NCBI GenBank assembly: GCA_020847095.1
Contig: JADLCR010000019.1
Location: 1 to 49,119, forward strand
DNA from: Oligoflexia bacterium
GTDB lineage: Bacteria > Bdellovibrionota > Bdellovibrionia > JABDDW01
Reading direction: 5' to 3'
Length of the DNA: 49,119 nucleotides
The position numbers and the translations under genes are program-made. Numbering within the stretch: the first letter of the stretch is position 1; every line of letters starts with the position of its first letter. Shown one piece after another: positions 8,633-17,600 of this stretch. Below the pieces are notes generated by a model, which did no database searches, was not told where the DNA came from, and was given only the letters and a program-made list of their open reading frames with translations.

Positions 8633-9001
8633 ATGGAAAATGACAACCGAAAATTCAAAAAACCTCTAATTTACTCCTGTTCAGGTTGTTCGAGCGCGGC
8701 TCAACTAGCCAATTGCGTCGCGATCCGTCTGGATCGCGAAGGTCTGGCCGAGATGTCGTGCATCGCCGGGGTGGGCGGCGATGTAACTTCGCTTGTCGAC
8801 ATCGCGAAGTCAGGGCGAGAAATCATCGCCTTAGACGGTTGTCCTTTGCAGTGCACGGCGAACTGTTTAAAACGACACGGAGTAGTTCCAAAATATCATC
8901 ATGTTTTGTCACAATATGGGATCAAAAAAATCCAACATGGGGACTTTTCACTAGAGCAAGCCGAAGAAGTGTACAAGATAGTCTTAACCAAAATTGCCTA
9001 A
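8633..9001 (+). CDS. DGC-domain putative zinc-binding protein
   Basis: A short 122-residue protein matching the DGC family, named after its Asp-Gly-Cys motif (residues 68-70 in ALDGCPLQC). Seven cysteines are visible: 16, 19, 28, 43, 70, 74 and 78. The CSGCSSAAQLAN start and the LDGCPLQCTANCL block suggest that two cysteine clusters bind metal. The biochemical role of the family is not established. It lies 133 bases upstream of a radical-SAM gene on the same strand and may be transcribed with it. Confidence 0.85.
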   Translation: MENDNRKFKKPLIYSCSGCSSAAQLANCVAIRLDREGLAEMSCIAGVGGDVTSLVDIAKSGREIIALDGCPLQCTANCLKRHGVVPKYHHVLSQYGIKKIQHGDFSLEQAEEVYKIVLTKIA

Positions 9002-9134
9002 ATCGAAAATCCTTTACAGCGACGTTACCCTTCAGGTCCAGTTTTAAACACCGGCCTCCGATTTCTGATTTTTGTCTGATAAACTAATTTTGTTTACCGA
9101 TTCTGATCAACATTCAAATCAAGGTGGTGCATAA

Positions 9135-10832
9135 ATGACTAAAAATGTTTGGCTTATAAATTTGTTTGGCTCTCCTTGTGCGCCGAGTTCTTTTAATCCG
9201 GACAATTCTTTGGCGGCACTGGCGGGCTCTCTCAAGGCATCTTCATATAAACCGCTGATTATCGATTATCAAACTCTATCTTGGTGTCAAAAATTCATTC
9301 CACCCACGATTGGCGAGCAGGTTCAAAAACATGTCAAACTCCTTCATTCTAATCCCGATGATCAAAACGCCCTCGAAACCCTGCAAGAGCTTAACCAACA
9401 ACTTGAGCACCACCAAAAGCTAATTGTTTCTCAAATTGCCGAAGATTTAATTAAGGAAATTCACGCTAAAGAGCCACTGTTTATTGGATTAAAACTATAC
9501 TCAGGAGAGGGTATTCATCTGACGCGATGGCTTGCTCGGCTTTTGCGGCAACAGACCCAAGTCCCCTTGGTGGGCGGAGGCCCTCTTGTGAGAGTCATCG
9601 GTAAAGAACTTCTAAACCACATGGATGAATTCGATTACCTCATTGACGGGGAGGCTGAACGTGCAATAGTAAAGTTTGCCCAATTTTTAGAAAATGGCAG
9701 TTCTCGCTCAGACGTACCTGGTCTTATATATAAAGGCAAGGCTGCGGTCGAAGCTCATCCAATAGATGCAATCAAGAACTTAGATGAGCTTCCAATGCCT
9801 TGTTATGATAAAGAGGTTTACCCAGCCTGCTATGAGGCTAACGAAAAGGCGCTTGTTTTTCAGATCGACGAATCACGCGGCTGCCCGAATGCGTGTTCGT
9901 TTTGCGTTCACCCGAGAATAAACGGAAAAGGGGTGCGATGTCGAAATCCAGAGCTCGTGGCAGAACACATTGCTCAACTCAAAGAGCGCTTTGGAGCCTT
10001 TGCATTTCGTTTTACTGGTTCGAATACCCCGGCAAAATTCCTGAACGCCTTTTCAAAGATCGTCCTGAAAAGAAATCTTAATATCCGTTATAGTTGTTAC
10101 GCCTCAGTTAACATGTTGTCATTACCGGATCTCGAACAATACAAGAAAAGTGGGCTTTGCGGGGTTTTCATCGGTGTGGAAACATTGGACGAGCATATTC
10201 TTGATGTCATTATCAATAAGAGAGGACAAGGCTTAGAAAAAGTTCAGGCGGCTGTGAGTGCCCTTCTACAGCACGAGATCTTTGTTACAACCAGTTATAT
10301 TTACCCTATGCCCGGGGTAAAAATCGATTCTACCGAAATGCTCAGAGACTTTATCTTGAAGAATTTTGTTACTAAAGAAAAAGAAGTTGGATCAGTGATG
10401 GTAGTTCCCGGACTCGTTATTCCAGGAACTCCTTGGTACGACCAGGCGGAAAAATTTGGTTTCGTAATAAAAGACAAACGACAACTAATAAGTGATTATG
10501 TCAATATTGTTATGCGACTATTTATGCCGAAGTCGCTTATGGGTGACGTGGCATTTACATATAACAATCAGTCGTTTCGTGAATTGTCTCGTGAGTCGGA
10601 CCGCTTTAACAAAGAACTCGCAAAAAGTGAAGTATTGCTGTCAATCACGGACGACTGGATGCTGATGGGTAAGCTTTCCGGCCGTTCCCTGAAAGAATTC
10701 AAGACTCAGTCCATACAGTCTTTAATGAGTGGTGATTATGACGAGCTCGAGCGAATGATTAAAACGATCAATCATAATTCACGAGAAGAAATTTTTGATC
10801 AGCTCGACGATAATCGCATTGTGGCGGCTTAA
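9135..10832 (+). CDS. Radical SAM enzyme with B12-binding-like N-terminus
   Basis: Cys250, Cys254 and Cys257 form the CX3CX2C cluster motif (RGCPNACSFC) that holds the SAM-cleaving 4Fe-4S centre, followed by a TIM-barrel-like region to about residue 440. The N-terminal 200 residues look like a Rossmann cobalamin-binding domain (IGLKLYSGEG, then VPLVGGG), but I see no DXHXXG motif, so cobalamin binding in base-off form or no binding is possible. This architecture is shared by class B methyltransferases and other B12-type radical SAM enzymes. The C-terminal 120 residues are not recognised. A good AAGGTGG precedes the ATG. The MaoC-like gene follows after 51 bases, and the substrate is unknown. 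Confidence 0.88.
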   Translation: MTKNVWLINLFGSPCAPSSFNPDNSLAALAGSLKASSYKPLIIDYQTLSWCQKFIPPTIGEQVQKHVKLLHSNPDDQNALETLQELNQQLEHHQKLIVSQIAEDLIKEIHAKEPLFIGLKLYSGEGIHLTRWLARLLRQQTQVPLVGGGPLVRVIGKELLNHMDEFDYLIDGEAERAIVKFAQFLENGSSRSDVPGLIYKGKAAVEAHPIDAIKNLDELPMPCYDKEVYPACYEANEKALVFQIDESRGCPNACSFCVHPRINGKGVRCRNPELVAEHIAQLKERFGAFAFRFTGSNTPAKFLNAFSKIVLKRNLNIRYSCYASVNMLSLPDLEQYKKSGLCGVFIGVETLDEHILDVIINKRGQGLEKVQAAVSALLQHEIFVTTSYIYPMPGVKIDSTEMLRDFILKNFVTKEKEVGSVMVVPGLVIPGTPWYDQAEKFGFVIKDKRQLISDYVNIVMRLFMPKSLMGDVAFTYNNQSFRELSRESDRFNKELAKSEVLLSITDDWMLMGKLSGRSLKEFKTQSIQSLMSGDYDELERMIKTINHNSREEIFDQLDDNRIVAA

Positions 10833-10883
10833 CTCTGTAAGGTTCCTAATAGTTATTATTGCTACAGTCTGGTGAGGGCCAAC

Positions 10884-11729
10884 ATGAAAACCTTGCATTA
10901 CGTTACAAATCCCTCGGTTCTGGCGTTTATGACGAGGGCTTTTTGGCCATCAAAAGGTTTTAAGAGCACCGAGGAACTGCCTCATTTTGAAATAAGTCAG
11001 AATAACTTTTGTTTCACTGAAAAGTTGTGTTCAGAAATGTATAGGTTAACTCAAATTCCTTATTTAGAAAGTCTACCTATATTTTTTCCTCACACGATGA
11101 GCTTTCGACTGGTCATGAGAATGGTTACTGATCCTGATTTTCCTGAGCCGATTTGGAACGCCCTTCAACTTCGAAATGAGATCAAACAGTTTTGCCCTCT
11201 TAGGGTGAATGACACTGTGAATTTTAATCTGAAGACCCATTCATACAAATTCTTGGAAAAAGGCGTCGAAGTGGCGTTCATCAATGAAGCTCGCAAAGAT
11301 GGGGTTCTAAGCTGGCAAAGCGTCACGACCTTTTATTACCGTGTCGCGCACGGAAGGCCACCAGACGCTTCAATAGGATTATTGCCGAAAATTTCGAAAG
11401 CTCCAACAATCAATTATGTTCTGCCAAAAGGTGGGGGCCTAAGGTTCGCAAATTTATGCGGTGATTTTAATGGAATTCATCTATTCAATCTTTACGCCAA
11501 AATGTTTGACTTCAAATCGGCGTTTTTGCACCCTCATCGCGCAGTCGGTTCTGCGCTGGCTCATATTCCGTTGACCGAGAGTTACCCTCGCGAACTTGAT
11601 CTATGGTTTCGCGGACCCATTTCGTACGGGGCCAATGCTCACCTCGCCATAGAGAAACAAGAAAAACAGATCGATTTTGCAATATATACAGATGATCCCC
11701 GACCTGGAATTATCGGGAGGCTTAAATAG
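10884..11729 (+). CDS. MaoC-like hot-dog hydratase/dehydratase
   Basis: The ATG at 10884 has GGTGAGGG just upstream; a GTG start 12 bases earlier is less likely. At residues 193-199 the protein carries GDFNGIH, the hydratase 2 motif (Asp and His catalytic in MaoC enzymes), followed by a segment that matches the usual AHG turn (FLHPHRAVGSALAHI). The N-terminal half may form a second, degenerate hot-dog fold, giving a double-hot-dog protein of 281 residues. Such enzymes hydrate enoyl-CoA or enoyl-ACP. Following a radical SAM gene suggests a shared acyl or lipid-modifying pathway, which is inference only. Confidence 0.75.
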   Translation: MKTLHYVTNPSVLAFMTRAFWPSKGFKSTEELPHFEISQNNFCFTEKLCSEMYRLTQIPYLESLPIFFPHTMSFRLVMRMVTDPDFPEPIWNALQLRNEIKQFCPLRVNDTVNFNLKTHSYKFLEKGVEVAFINEARKDGVLSWQSVTTFYYRVAHGRPPDASIGLLPKISKAPTINYVLPKGGGLRFANLCGDFNGIHLFNLYAKMFDFKSAFLHPHRAVGSALAHIPLTESYPRELDLWFRGPISYGANAHLAIEKQEKQIDFAIYTDDPRPGIIGRLK

Positions 11730-11826
11730 TCACTTTGACACCCTTCTTCAATTGGCACCCATTTTTACTGTCGAATAGTCAAATTTCTAAGTGGAAATGT
11801 GGATAACAATAAGGTGATATTCGCCG

Positions 11827-12954
11827 ATGGATGCAATCTGTGAAATCGCCCAAATCTGCTCGGGATGCCCTAAATCGGCAACCCCTCTAGAAACTCAACA
11901 TAAAGAAAAATCGGACCATTTGGCGCATCTCTTAAAATCCCGAGAAGTGTCTTTTGAAGACCCTATTGACATCAAACCTACAGTTTCGTGGCGTAGCCGG
12001 GATAGGGCCGACTTAACCGTCGAAATTCAATCGGGCGCAAAAACCATAGGGCTTTTTAAAACCGGCACTTTTGAAGTTGCCGACATGATTAACTGCGCAC
12101 AAATGAGCGCGGAGCTTGAAGAATGGTTGATTGAGTTTAGAAAATTTCTTCCTCCGGTTCAAAAAGGAAGCGTCAGACTTCGGGTTGCGCCAGACAAAAC
12201 CCGCGGGCTGTGGCTCGATTTTTCAAACAATGATGTGAAGATGCTTTTCGATGACTCGTCATGGCTGAGAACAATCCCCCAAGACGTTATCATTGAAGTT
12301 GGACAGCGACGAAAACGTCTAAACCTTACTGGTAACCGACCCAAACTAGAAGATCCACAGTTTTTTCCGTGGTTTGAAACATATAGAGCCCGTGACCTCG
12401 CGCCGCTTGCGATTTTTTCTCAGATAGCAAGTTTTTCGCAACCCGGTCGAGCGACCAATAAAGTTTTGATTCAGGAGTTTTATAATTTGTTGTCATTAAC
12501 CCAAAGTACTTCGTGGCTTGAAATATTTTGCGGCTTCGGAAACTTTACTTTAGCTCTAGCCAGCTATGGATACCCTGTTTGCGCCCTAGAACTTGATTCA
12601 CTTGCGATCGAAGGTGTCAAAAAGTCATCTCAAGCCGCCCAGCTGGAACATTTAATAGATATCAGAAAAGAAAATGCCCTCAAACTCGACCCTTCACGAT
12701 TTCAAAGAGACATGGGGCTCCTGGTTGACCCGCCGAGATCGGGGCTTGGCAAACTTTTGGACACGCTTTCTCAAGTTAACCCCAAAAAACTTCCACAAGA
12801 TTTCATTTATGTCTCTTGCTTTGCCGACTCATTGTCAGCCGACCTGGCACGCCTTGAATCTTTTGGCTATAAAATTCAAAAGGTCCTCGGAGTGGATCAA
12901 TTTCCACAATCGGCCCATTGTGAATGGCTCTGCCTGTTGAAAAACGCAAACTAA
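11827..12954 (+). CDS. TrmA/RlmCD-family RNA uracil-5-methyltransferase
   Basis: Methylates C5 of a uracil in 23S rRNA or tRNA using SAM. Cys5, Cys11, Cys14 and Cys90 have the CX5CX2C...C spacing of the 4Fe-4S cluster in RlmD. The SAM-binding motif LEIFCGFGNFTLAL lies at about 231-244, the DPPRSG motif at 301-306, the catalytic nucleophile Cys331 in YVSCFAD, and the proton-abstracting Glu366 in FPQSAHCEW. The Cys-to-Glu distance of 35 residues matches E. coli RlmD. There is no N-terminal TRAM domain, so the target (RlmC, RlmD or TrmA type) cannot be decided. AAGGTGA lies upstream of the ATG. Confidence 0.9.
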   Translation: MDAICEIAQICSGCPKSATPLETQHKEKSDHLAHLLKSREVSFEDPIDIKPTVSWRSRDRADLTVEIQSGAKTIGLFKTGTFEVADMINCAQMSAELEEWLIEFRKFLPPVQKGSVRLRVAPDKTRGLWLDFSNNDVKMLFDDSSWLRTIPQDVIIEVGQRRKRLNLTGNRPKLEDPQFFPWFETYRARDLAPLAIFSQIASFSQPGRATNKVLIQEFYNLLSLTQSTSWLEIFCGFGNFTLALASYGYPVCALELDSLAIEGVKKSSQAAQLEHLIDIRKENALKLDPSRFQRDMGLLVDPPRSGLGKLLDTLSQVNPKKLPQDFIYVSCFADSLSADLARLESFGYKIQKVLGVDQFPQSAHCEWLCLLKNAN

Positions 12955-12980
12955 ATTCTCATCTCTAGCCTGGTTCACAA

Positions 12981-13018
12981 ATAATAAAATCCATCCCCTG
13001 GGGGATGGATTTTATTAT
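12981..13018. terminator. Perfect 18-bp palindrome, bidirectional terminator
   Basis: 12981-12998 and 13001-13018 are exact reverse complements separated by two bases. Each arm has a GC core of CCATCCCC flanked by an A/T-rich end, so both strands give a hairpin followed by a U-rich tail. It ends the plus-strand methyltransferase gene (stop at 12954) and the minus-strand serS/tRNA-Ser transcript. The final base of the right arm lies in the CCA of the tRNA. Confidence 0.85.
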
Positions 13019-13107
13019 GGCGGAGGAGGTGAGATTCGAACTCACGATACCCGTGAGGGTATGCCAGTTTTCAAGACTGGTGCGATCAACCGCTCTGCCA
13101 CTCCTCC
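13018..13107 (-). tRNA. tRNA-Ser (anticodon TGA)
   Basis: The 90-base reverse complement has acceptor stem GGAGGAG/CTCCTCC, an anticodon loop CTTGAAA (anticodon TGA), a long variable arm (CATACCCTCACGGGTATC) typical of serine tRNAs, a T loop in GAGTTCGAATCTC, and encoded CCA at 13018-13020. It reads UCN codons. It begins 46 bases downstream of serS on the same strand, so enzyme and substrate tRNA may share a transcript. Confidence 0.97.
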
Positions 13108-13153
13108 GTTTAAGCTCGATTTGGCGCCAAGCTACCCAAAGTCGCGCAGTGAA

Positions 13154-14434
13154 TCAAGGCCCAAGACTTGGGATACGATCAAAACCGCAATACTTTTTCA
13201 GAACCTGAGGAATAATTACGGATCCGTCGGCCTGAAGGCCATTTTCGAGCAATGCCACTAGGGTTCGTCCGACGGCAAGACCAGACCCATTAAGAGTATG
13301 TACAAACTGGGGCTTGCCTCCGTCTTTGGGTTTAAACCGTATGCCTGCCCGGCGGGCCTGAAAGTCTTCGAAATTAGAACAGCTGCTGATTTCCCGATAG
13401 GCATCCTGGCCCGGTAACCAAACCTCTAAATCATAGGTTTTTGCCGATCCAAATCCCGTATCTCCTGAGCAAAGACTGACTACTCGATAGTGAAGTCCCA
13501 ACGCTTGAAGAATTTTTTCAGCGTGACTAGTAAGAACCTCGAGTTGCTCATAGGATTTGGTCGGATGGCTCAACCGCACGATTTCAACTTTATTGAACTG
13601 ATGCTGCCGGATTAGTCCCTTCGTGTCTTTCCCATAGGATCCCGCTTCCGCCCGAAAACACGGCGAGTAGGCCGCAAAAGCAATCGGCAACTGGTCTTCT
13701 GACAAAATTTCTTCGCGGTAAAAATTTGTAACCGGAACTTCTGCCGTTGGAATCAAAAAGTAATCTGTTTTTTCGAGCTTAAAAAGGTCTTCTTCAAACT
13801 TTGGTAACTGCGAAGTTCCAATAAGCGATTGTCGATTCACCATGAACGGCGGAATCATTTCTTCGTAACCATGTTCAGTTGTATGTGTATCTAACATGAA
13901 GTTAACCAAAGCACGCTCAAGCTTTGCGGCATGAGAGCGGACAAAAGTAAAACGGGCCCCCGTAACTCTTCCTGCACGCTCAAAATCCAAAATGTTTAGC
14001 CGCTCACCAATTTCCCAATGTTCAGACGGTTTTACAATCTTTGGCTTATCGCCCCAGGTTCTAACCACCTTGTTCTGTTCGGCACTTTGACCGCGAGGCA
14101 CTGACTCGTGAAGAGTATTTGGAATTCGCATGAGGAGCTGCTGCACTTCTTCATCTCGAACTCCCGATTCCGCTTCTAGCCGCTTAACCTCTCCGCTGAG
14201 CTCCTTCATTTGTTCTAAAAGAACCGAAGCATCTTGTTTGTTCTTCTTTAGTTGTGCGATTTCTTGGTTTACTTTGTTTTGTTGTGCTTTAAGAGTTTCT
14301 GATTTTGATATCAAATGGCGTCGCGTTTCATTAACAGCTAAAACGCGATCAATTTCCGTAATATCAAAGCCTCTCATGGAAAGGTTTTTCTTCACGTCCT
14401 CAGGGGCGGCCATGATTTTTTTTATATCAAGCAT
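13154..14434 (-). CDS. serS: Seryl-tRNA synthetase
   Basis: Charges tRNA-Ser (and tRNA-Sec where present) with serine. The N-terminal antiparallel coiled-coil arm (about residues 30-100, rich in Lys, Glu and Gln) that grips the long variable arm of tRNA-Ser is clear. The class II core follows, including motif 2 (FRAEAGSYGKDTKGLIRQHQF) and motif 3 (LNGSGLAVGRTLVALLEN). The ATG at 14434 has AAGGA about 7 bases upstream and fits the family N-terminus MLDIK; a TTG six bases earlier is less likely. The length of 426 residues is normal. The cognate tRNA follows 46 bases downstream. Confidence 0.98.
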   Translation of the reverse strand: MLDIKKIMAAPEDVKKNLSMRGFDITEIDRVLAVNETRRHLISKSETLKAQQNKVNQEIAQLKKNKQDASVLLEQMKELSGEVKRLEAESGVRDEEVQQLLMRIPNTLHESVPRGQSAEQNKVVRTWGDKPKIVKPSEHWEIGERLNILDFERAGRVTGARFTFVRSHAAKLERALVNFMLDTHTTEHGYEEMIPPFMVNRQSLIGTSQLPKFEEDLFKLEKTDYFLIPTAEVPVTNFYREEILSEDQLPIAFAAYSPCFRAEAGSYGKDTKGLIRQHQFNKVEIVRLSHPTKSYEQLEVLTSHAEKILQALGLHYRVVSLCSGDTGFGSAKTYDLEVWLPGQDAYREISSCSNFEDFQARRAGIRFKPKDGGKPQFVHTLNGSGLAVGRTLVALLENGLQADGSVIIPQVLKKYCGFDRIPSLGP

Positions 14435-14452
14435 GTTCAATCCTTTTCGAAC

Positions 14453-14740
14453 TTACTGACCAGGCGCTACCAAGATATACATTCGAAGAAGCATGGCGGT
14501 CATTACACAAAAGAGATTGAATAGCAGAACTCCGGTGTACTTCCAAGCTTTGCTTAACTTTAGAAAGATTCCAATGCAGGCAACAATGACGAAGGTAAAA
14601 CCAAAATTACCCACTCCAAAAAACTGCCTTAAAACGAGAGCCAGGGTGAGCCCCACAAGGCTTCCGGTCAAAATCTTAAACATAATAAGCCCTATGCTGA
14701 CGCTGGACTCTTTGAACCGCACTTGCATTTTCTTCAGCAT
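14453..14740 (-). CDS. Small membrane protein, unknown
   Basis: A 95-residue protein with about three hydrophobic helices (near residues 18-40, 46-64 and 70-90) and a positively charged N-terminus. A GGGGG sequence 5 bases before the ATG supports the start. It sits between the large TPR gene (11 bases upstream) and serS (18 bases downstream) on one strand, so the three are likely co-transcribed. I recognise no family. Confidence 0.65.
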   Translation of the reverse strand: MLKKMQVRFKESSVSIGLIMFKILTGSLVGLTLALVLRQFFGVGNFGFTFVIVACIGIFLKLSKAWKYTGVLLFNLFCVMTAMLLRMYILVAPGQ

Positions 14741-14751
14741 TTTTCCCCCGT

Positions 14752-17577
14752 CTAATCCAACTCTTTGATCTTGTTTTGAATTCGGTCTTTGTCTGGAGGG
14801 CTCGGATTCAACCGCAAGTATTGACGGTAACTTTCAGCCGCTTCCTTTGCCTGCCCTTTTATTTCAAACAATTCGCCTTGTTCTTTATATATTTCCGGAT
14901 AACCCGACTCCTTGGCAACAGCAATTCTTAACATCGATGCCGCTGCGTCCACACTTCCTTGGGCCCGGTAGGCCTTCGCAATTTTGACGTAAATTTCAGC
15001 CCCCACTGGACGAATTTCAATAACCTTCTGATACTCCTTTGTGGCCAACGAAAATTTGCGCGACGCCATTAAGATGTCGCCCGCAAACTCATACGGATCT
15101 GCGAGCTTCGGATTGAGTTTCTTCTCCTCTTCAAGCTCCTTGAGAGCTTCGTCGCCTAGACCTAACGAAAAGTTCGCGCGCGCCAGATTGTATCTCACTC
15201 GCGGGTAAAGTCCGTTTGTTTGAATCACAAGCTTGAAATAGCGTAAAGCGTCACTTGGCTTGTCGGCTTTTAAATACAGTTCGCCCGCTCTAAACAATCC
15301 TGCCGGATCCGATGGATCTGCTTTTGATGCGCCCAAATAACTCTTCAATGCGGCATCAATCTGATTTTGAAAAAGCTGAGAGTCACCGAGTAGCAAAAGC
15401 GCTTCTTTATGCCCCTGATCGGCGGCAACGACTTGAGACAAGACCGTCTCCGCTTGAGAGTATTGCTCGTCTTGAATCAAAATTTCTCCAAGGCCCACTC
15501 GATAAGTCAAATTGGTAGGAAATTTCTGAATTAATCCTGAGAGATATTCTGAACCCGACTTAACTCCCTCAAAAGCCGTCTTTGCTTTCGCATACGTCAC
15601 TTGAGCTTCGCTGTTTCCAGAGTCAAGTTCGATGGCACGTTTTGAAAACTGCAGCGCTTTAACCACATCTCTTTTCATCAGCTGAATCTTCGCCATCACG
15701 TCGTTTAATTTTGAGTCAGTACCATAAAGCTGAAACGCCCTTTGTGCGTAGACCTCAGCGGCGGCGGCGTCCCCTCGACGTATATAAATATCCGCGTAGC
15801 CACGGTAAACTTCATAGCTTTTCGGATTAACTTTTAAGGCTTGCTCTAAAGATTTCACGGCACCATCAAAATCAAAGCGCTCGGCACGATATTGAGCCAA
15901 AATCACGTAAGGCGCCATAAACTTTGGATCCGCTACTATGGCCTTTTGAAGATATTCAAAAGCATTTGACGGTTGATGCAAAGCCCATAACGATTCTCCC
16001 GCTCTAAGCGCCGCTCTTGAGTTCTTTGGATTCGCATCAAAGGCCGCTCGAAATTGGGCTTGCGCCGCCAAGTGATTTCGCGATTGAGCGTACTGTTCAC
16101 CCATGAGCATATAGGTGCGCTCGTCTCCTGCTGGAGTTGCTTGATCCACTTGAGCACCAAATCTTTGCAAAAAGTCTCTGACATCGGGGTCACTTGGATT
16201 TACCTTGAGAGCTATTTCCGCCTGCCGCCGACTTTCTTTTGCGTTGCCATCTTTTAACAATATGCTCGCCAAAATATAGCGACCCCGTGACTCTACTTGC
16301 GGCAGCAGTCGCTCGTTCCCATCGAGACCCGCATTGAGATACTCGAGCGCCCGATCATCATTGCCAAAATATTTGTGTTCAACGACACCAAGTTCAACTC
16401 GTGCTGCCGCATGATTGGGGTTGATTTTAAGTGCCTGAATCAAAAATTTTTGCGCCGAAGCCCCATCACCCAATCGAGAATGGGCGAGCCCGGCCAAATA
16501 ATAGGGTTTTACCCAGCTCGGCAAAAGAGCGGCCGCTTTTTCAAAGTAGGCGATGGCTTGTTGATAATCTTGATTTTGCATAAACAAAGTGGCGCGCAAA
16601 CCGTATAAACGACCTTCTTCTGGAAGCTTAGCCAATAGGTTGTCAATTTGAGTTTGAGCTCCAACGGATCTACCCAGGATCATATCCACAATGGACAATG
16701 CGACTCCATGATGATTGCCATAGGATTCTGCTTGAGCCATGAGTTGCAAAACACCCTGAACAGTTTGAGTCTCGACATTGTCCTGACGGGTAAAAGGCCA
16801 AAGCTCTGCCTGTGTCATCAAAAGACTAAGCAGGGCCTCTTTATGAGTGGGCTGAGCTTCAATCGCTACAACAAAGGCCTCTTCAGCTTTTCTGTAGTTC
16901 GAAAAGGTGTCTTTAAGAAAGAAAACTAAACCTTTCTGATAAAAGTTTTCCGCGGCCGCGGGCCCACCCTTGCCAGTTGGGTTGGGTACCATCAGACTAA
17001 TCGCTGGCTGACGGCTGCCTTTTTGGTTGATGGTGAAAGCGTAATAGAGAAGTCCCCCAGCAACCAAGATCAACAAGAGTGGAACGATACTTAAACTCTT
17101 CTTTTTGATCTTTTTGCGTTCTTTCATTTCAATGATTTGAGTGGCCGTGGGGGGCTTTGGAACCGGATCCCCTTCTCGCAAGGGCCTTGTGTGAGTAAAT
17201 TGAGTGTGGCTCGCAGGCTCACGTTCAACTTCGGGCTTTTGAGCAGAATCGGGTTTCAGTTTTCGACTTTTTGTTTCGCCGGCGATAATTTTATAAGTCC
17301 CCGAAGACCCAGTGGCTTGGCTCCCCATGGTTTTTTCTTCTTTTTTGTCTGCCGGACTCACCTTTGGACTTCGATTCCCAATGGCTTCTAGTACAAACTC
17401 GTAAAGCTCTGCTTCTGCTGACATGGCCATCCAATCACCAGCTGGGTAGTTGGCCACCTGCTCCTCACCGGAAAATACACCTTTAAGGAGAAGCTCTCGA
17501 ATTTTGGCGGGCTCAAACGGTCCATAAATATGGCCGTCATGATTTCGAACAATCCACTTTTTGTGTTGAGAAGACAT
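14752..17577 (-). CDS. Large TPR protein with GYF-like domain and membrane helix
   Basis: A 941-residue protein. Residues about 7-55 resemble the GYF_2 (DUF4339) domain: KKWIVRNHDGHIYGPFEPAKIRELLLKG and a W near the end. A charged, Pro-rich linker follows, then one membrane helix at about 162-181, and then some 740 residues of tandem TPR repeats (recurrent A..Y..A and LNPNHA/VNPKSYE segments). The GYF side is therefore probably cytoplasmic and the TPR array periplasmic. TPR arrays act as scaffolds for protein complexes. The start is the ATG at 17577 with GAGGT just before it; an upstream extension is unlikely because it would run into the selB promoter side. Confidence 0.85.
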   Translation of the reverse strand: MSSQHKKWIVRNHDGHIYGPFEPAKIRELLLKGVFSGEEQVANYPAGDWMAMSAEAELYEFVLEAIGNRSPKVSPADKKEEKTMGSQATGSSGTYKIIAGETKSRKLKPDSAQKPEVEREPASHTQFTHTRPLREGDPVPKPPTATQIIEMKERKKIKKKSLSIVPLLLILVAGGLLYYAFTINQKGSRQPAISLMVPNPTGKGGPAAAENFYQKGLVFFLKDTFSNYRKAEEAFVVAIEAQPTHKEALLSLLMTQAELWPFTRQDNVETQTVQGVLQLMAQAESYGNHHGVALSIVDMILGRSVGAQTQIDNLLAKLPEEGRLYGLRATLFMQNQDYQQAIAYFEKAAALLPSWVKPYYLAGLAHSRLGDGASAQKFLIQALKINPNHAAARVELGVVEHKYFGNDDRALEYLNAGLDGNERLLPQVESRGRYILASILLKDGNAKESRRQAEIALKVNPSDPDVRDFLQRFGAQVDQATPAGDERTYMLMGEQYAQSRNHLAAQAQFRAAFDANPKNSRAALRAGESLWALHQPSNAFEYLQKAIVADPKFMAPYVILAQYRAERFDFDGAVKSLEQALKVNPKSYEVYRGYADIYIRRGDAAAAEVYAQRAFQLYGTDSKLNDVMAKIQLMKRDVVKALQFSKRAIELDSGNSEAQVTYAKAKTAFEGVKSGSEYLSGLIQKFPTNLTYRVGLGEILIQDEQYSQAETVLSQVVAADQGHKEALLLLGDSQLFQNQIDAALKSYLGASKADPSDPAGLFRAGELYLKADKPSDALRYFKLVIQTNGLYPRVRYNLARANFSLGLGDEALKELEEEKKLNPKLADPYEFAGDILMASRKFSLATKEYQKVIEIRPVGAEIYVKIAKAYRAQGSVDAAASMLRIAVAKESGYPEIYKEQGELFEIKGQAKEAAESYRQYLRLNPSPPDKDRIQNKIKELD

Positions 17578-17600
17578 TACCTCAAGTTTAGGGTACGGCA

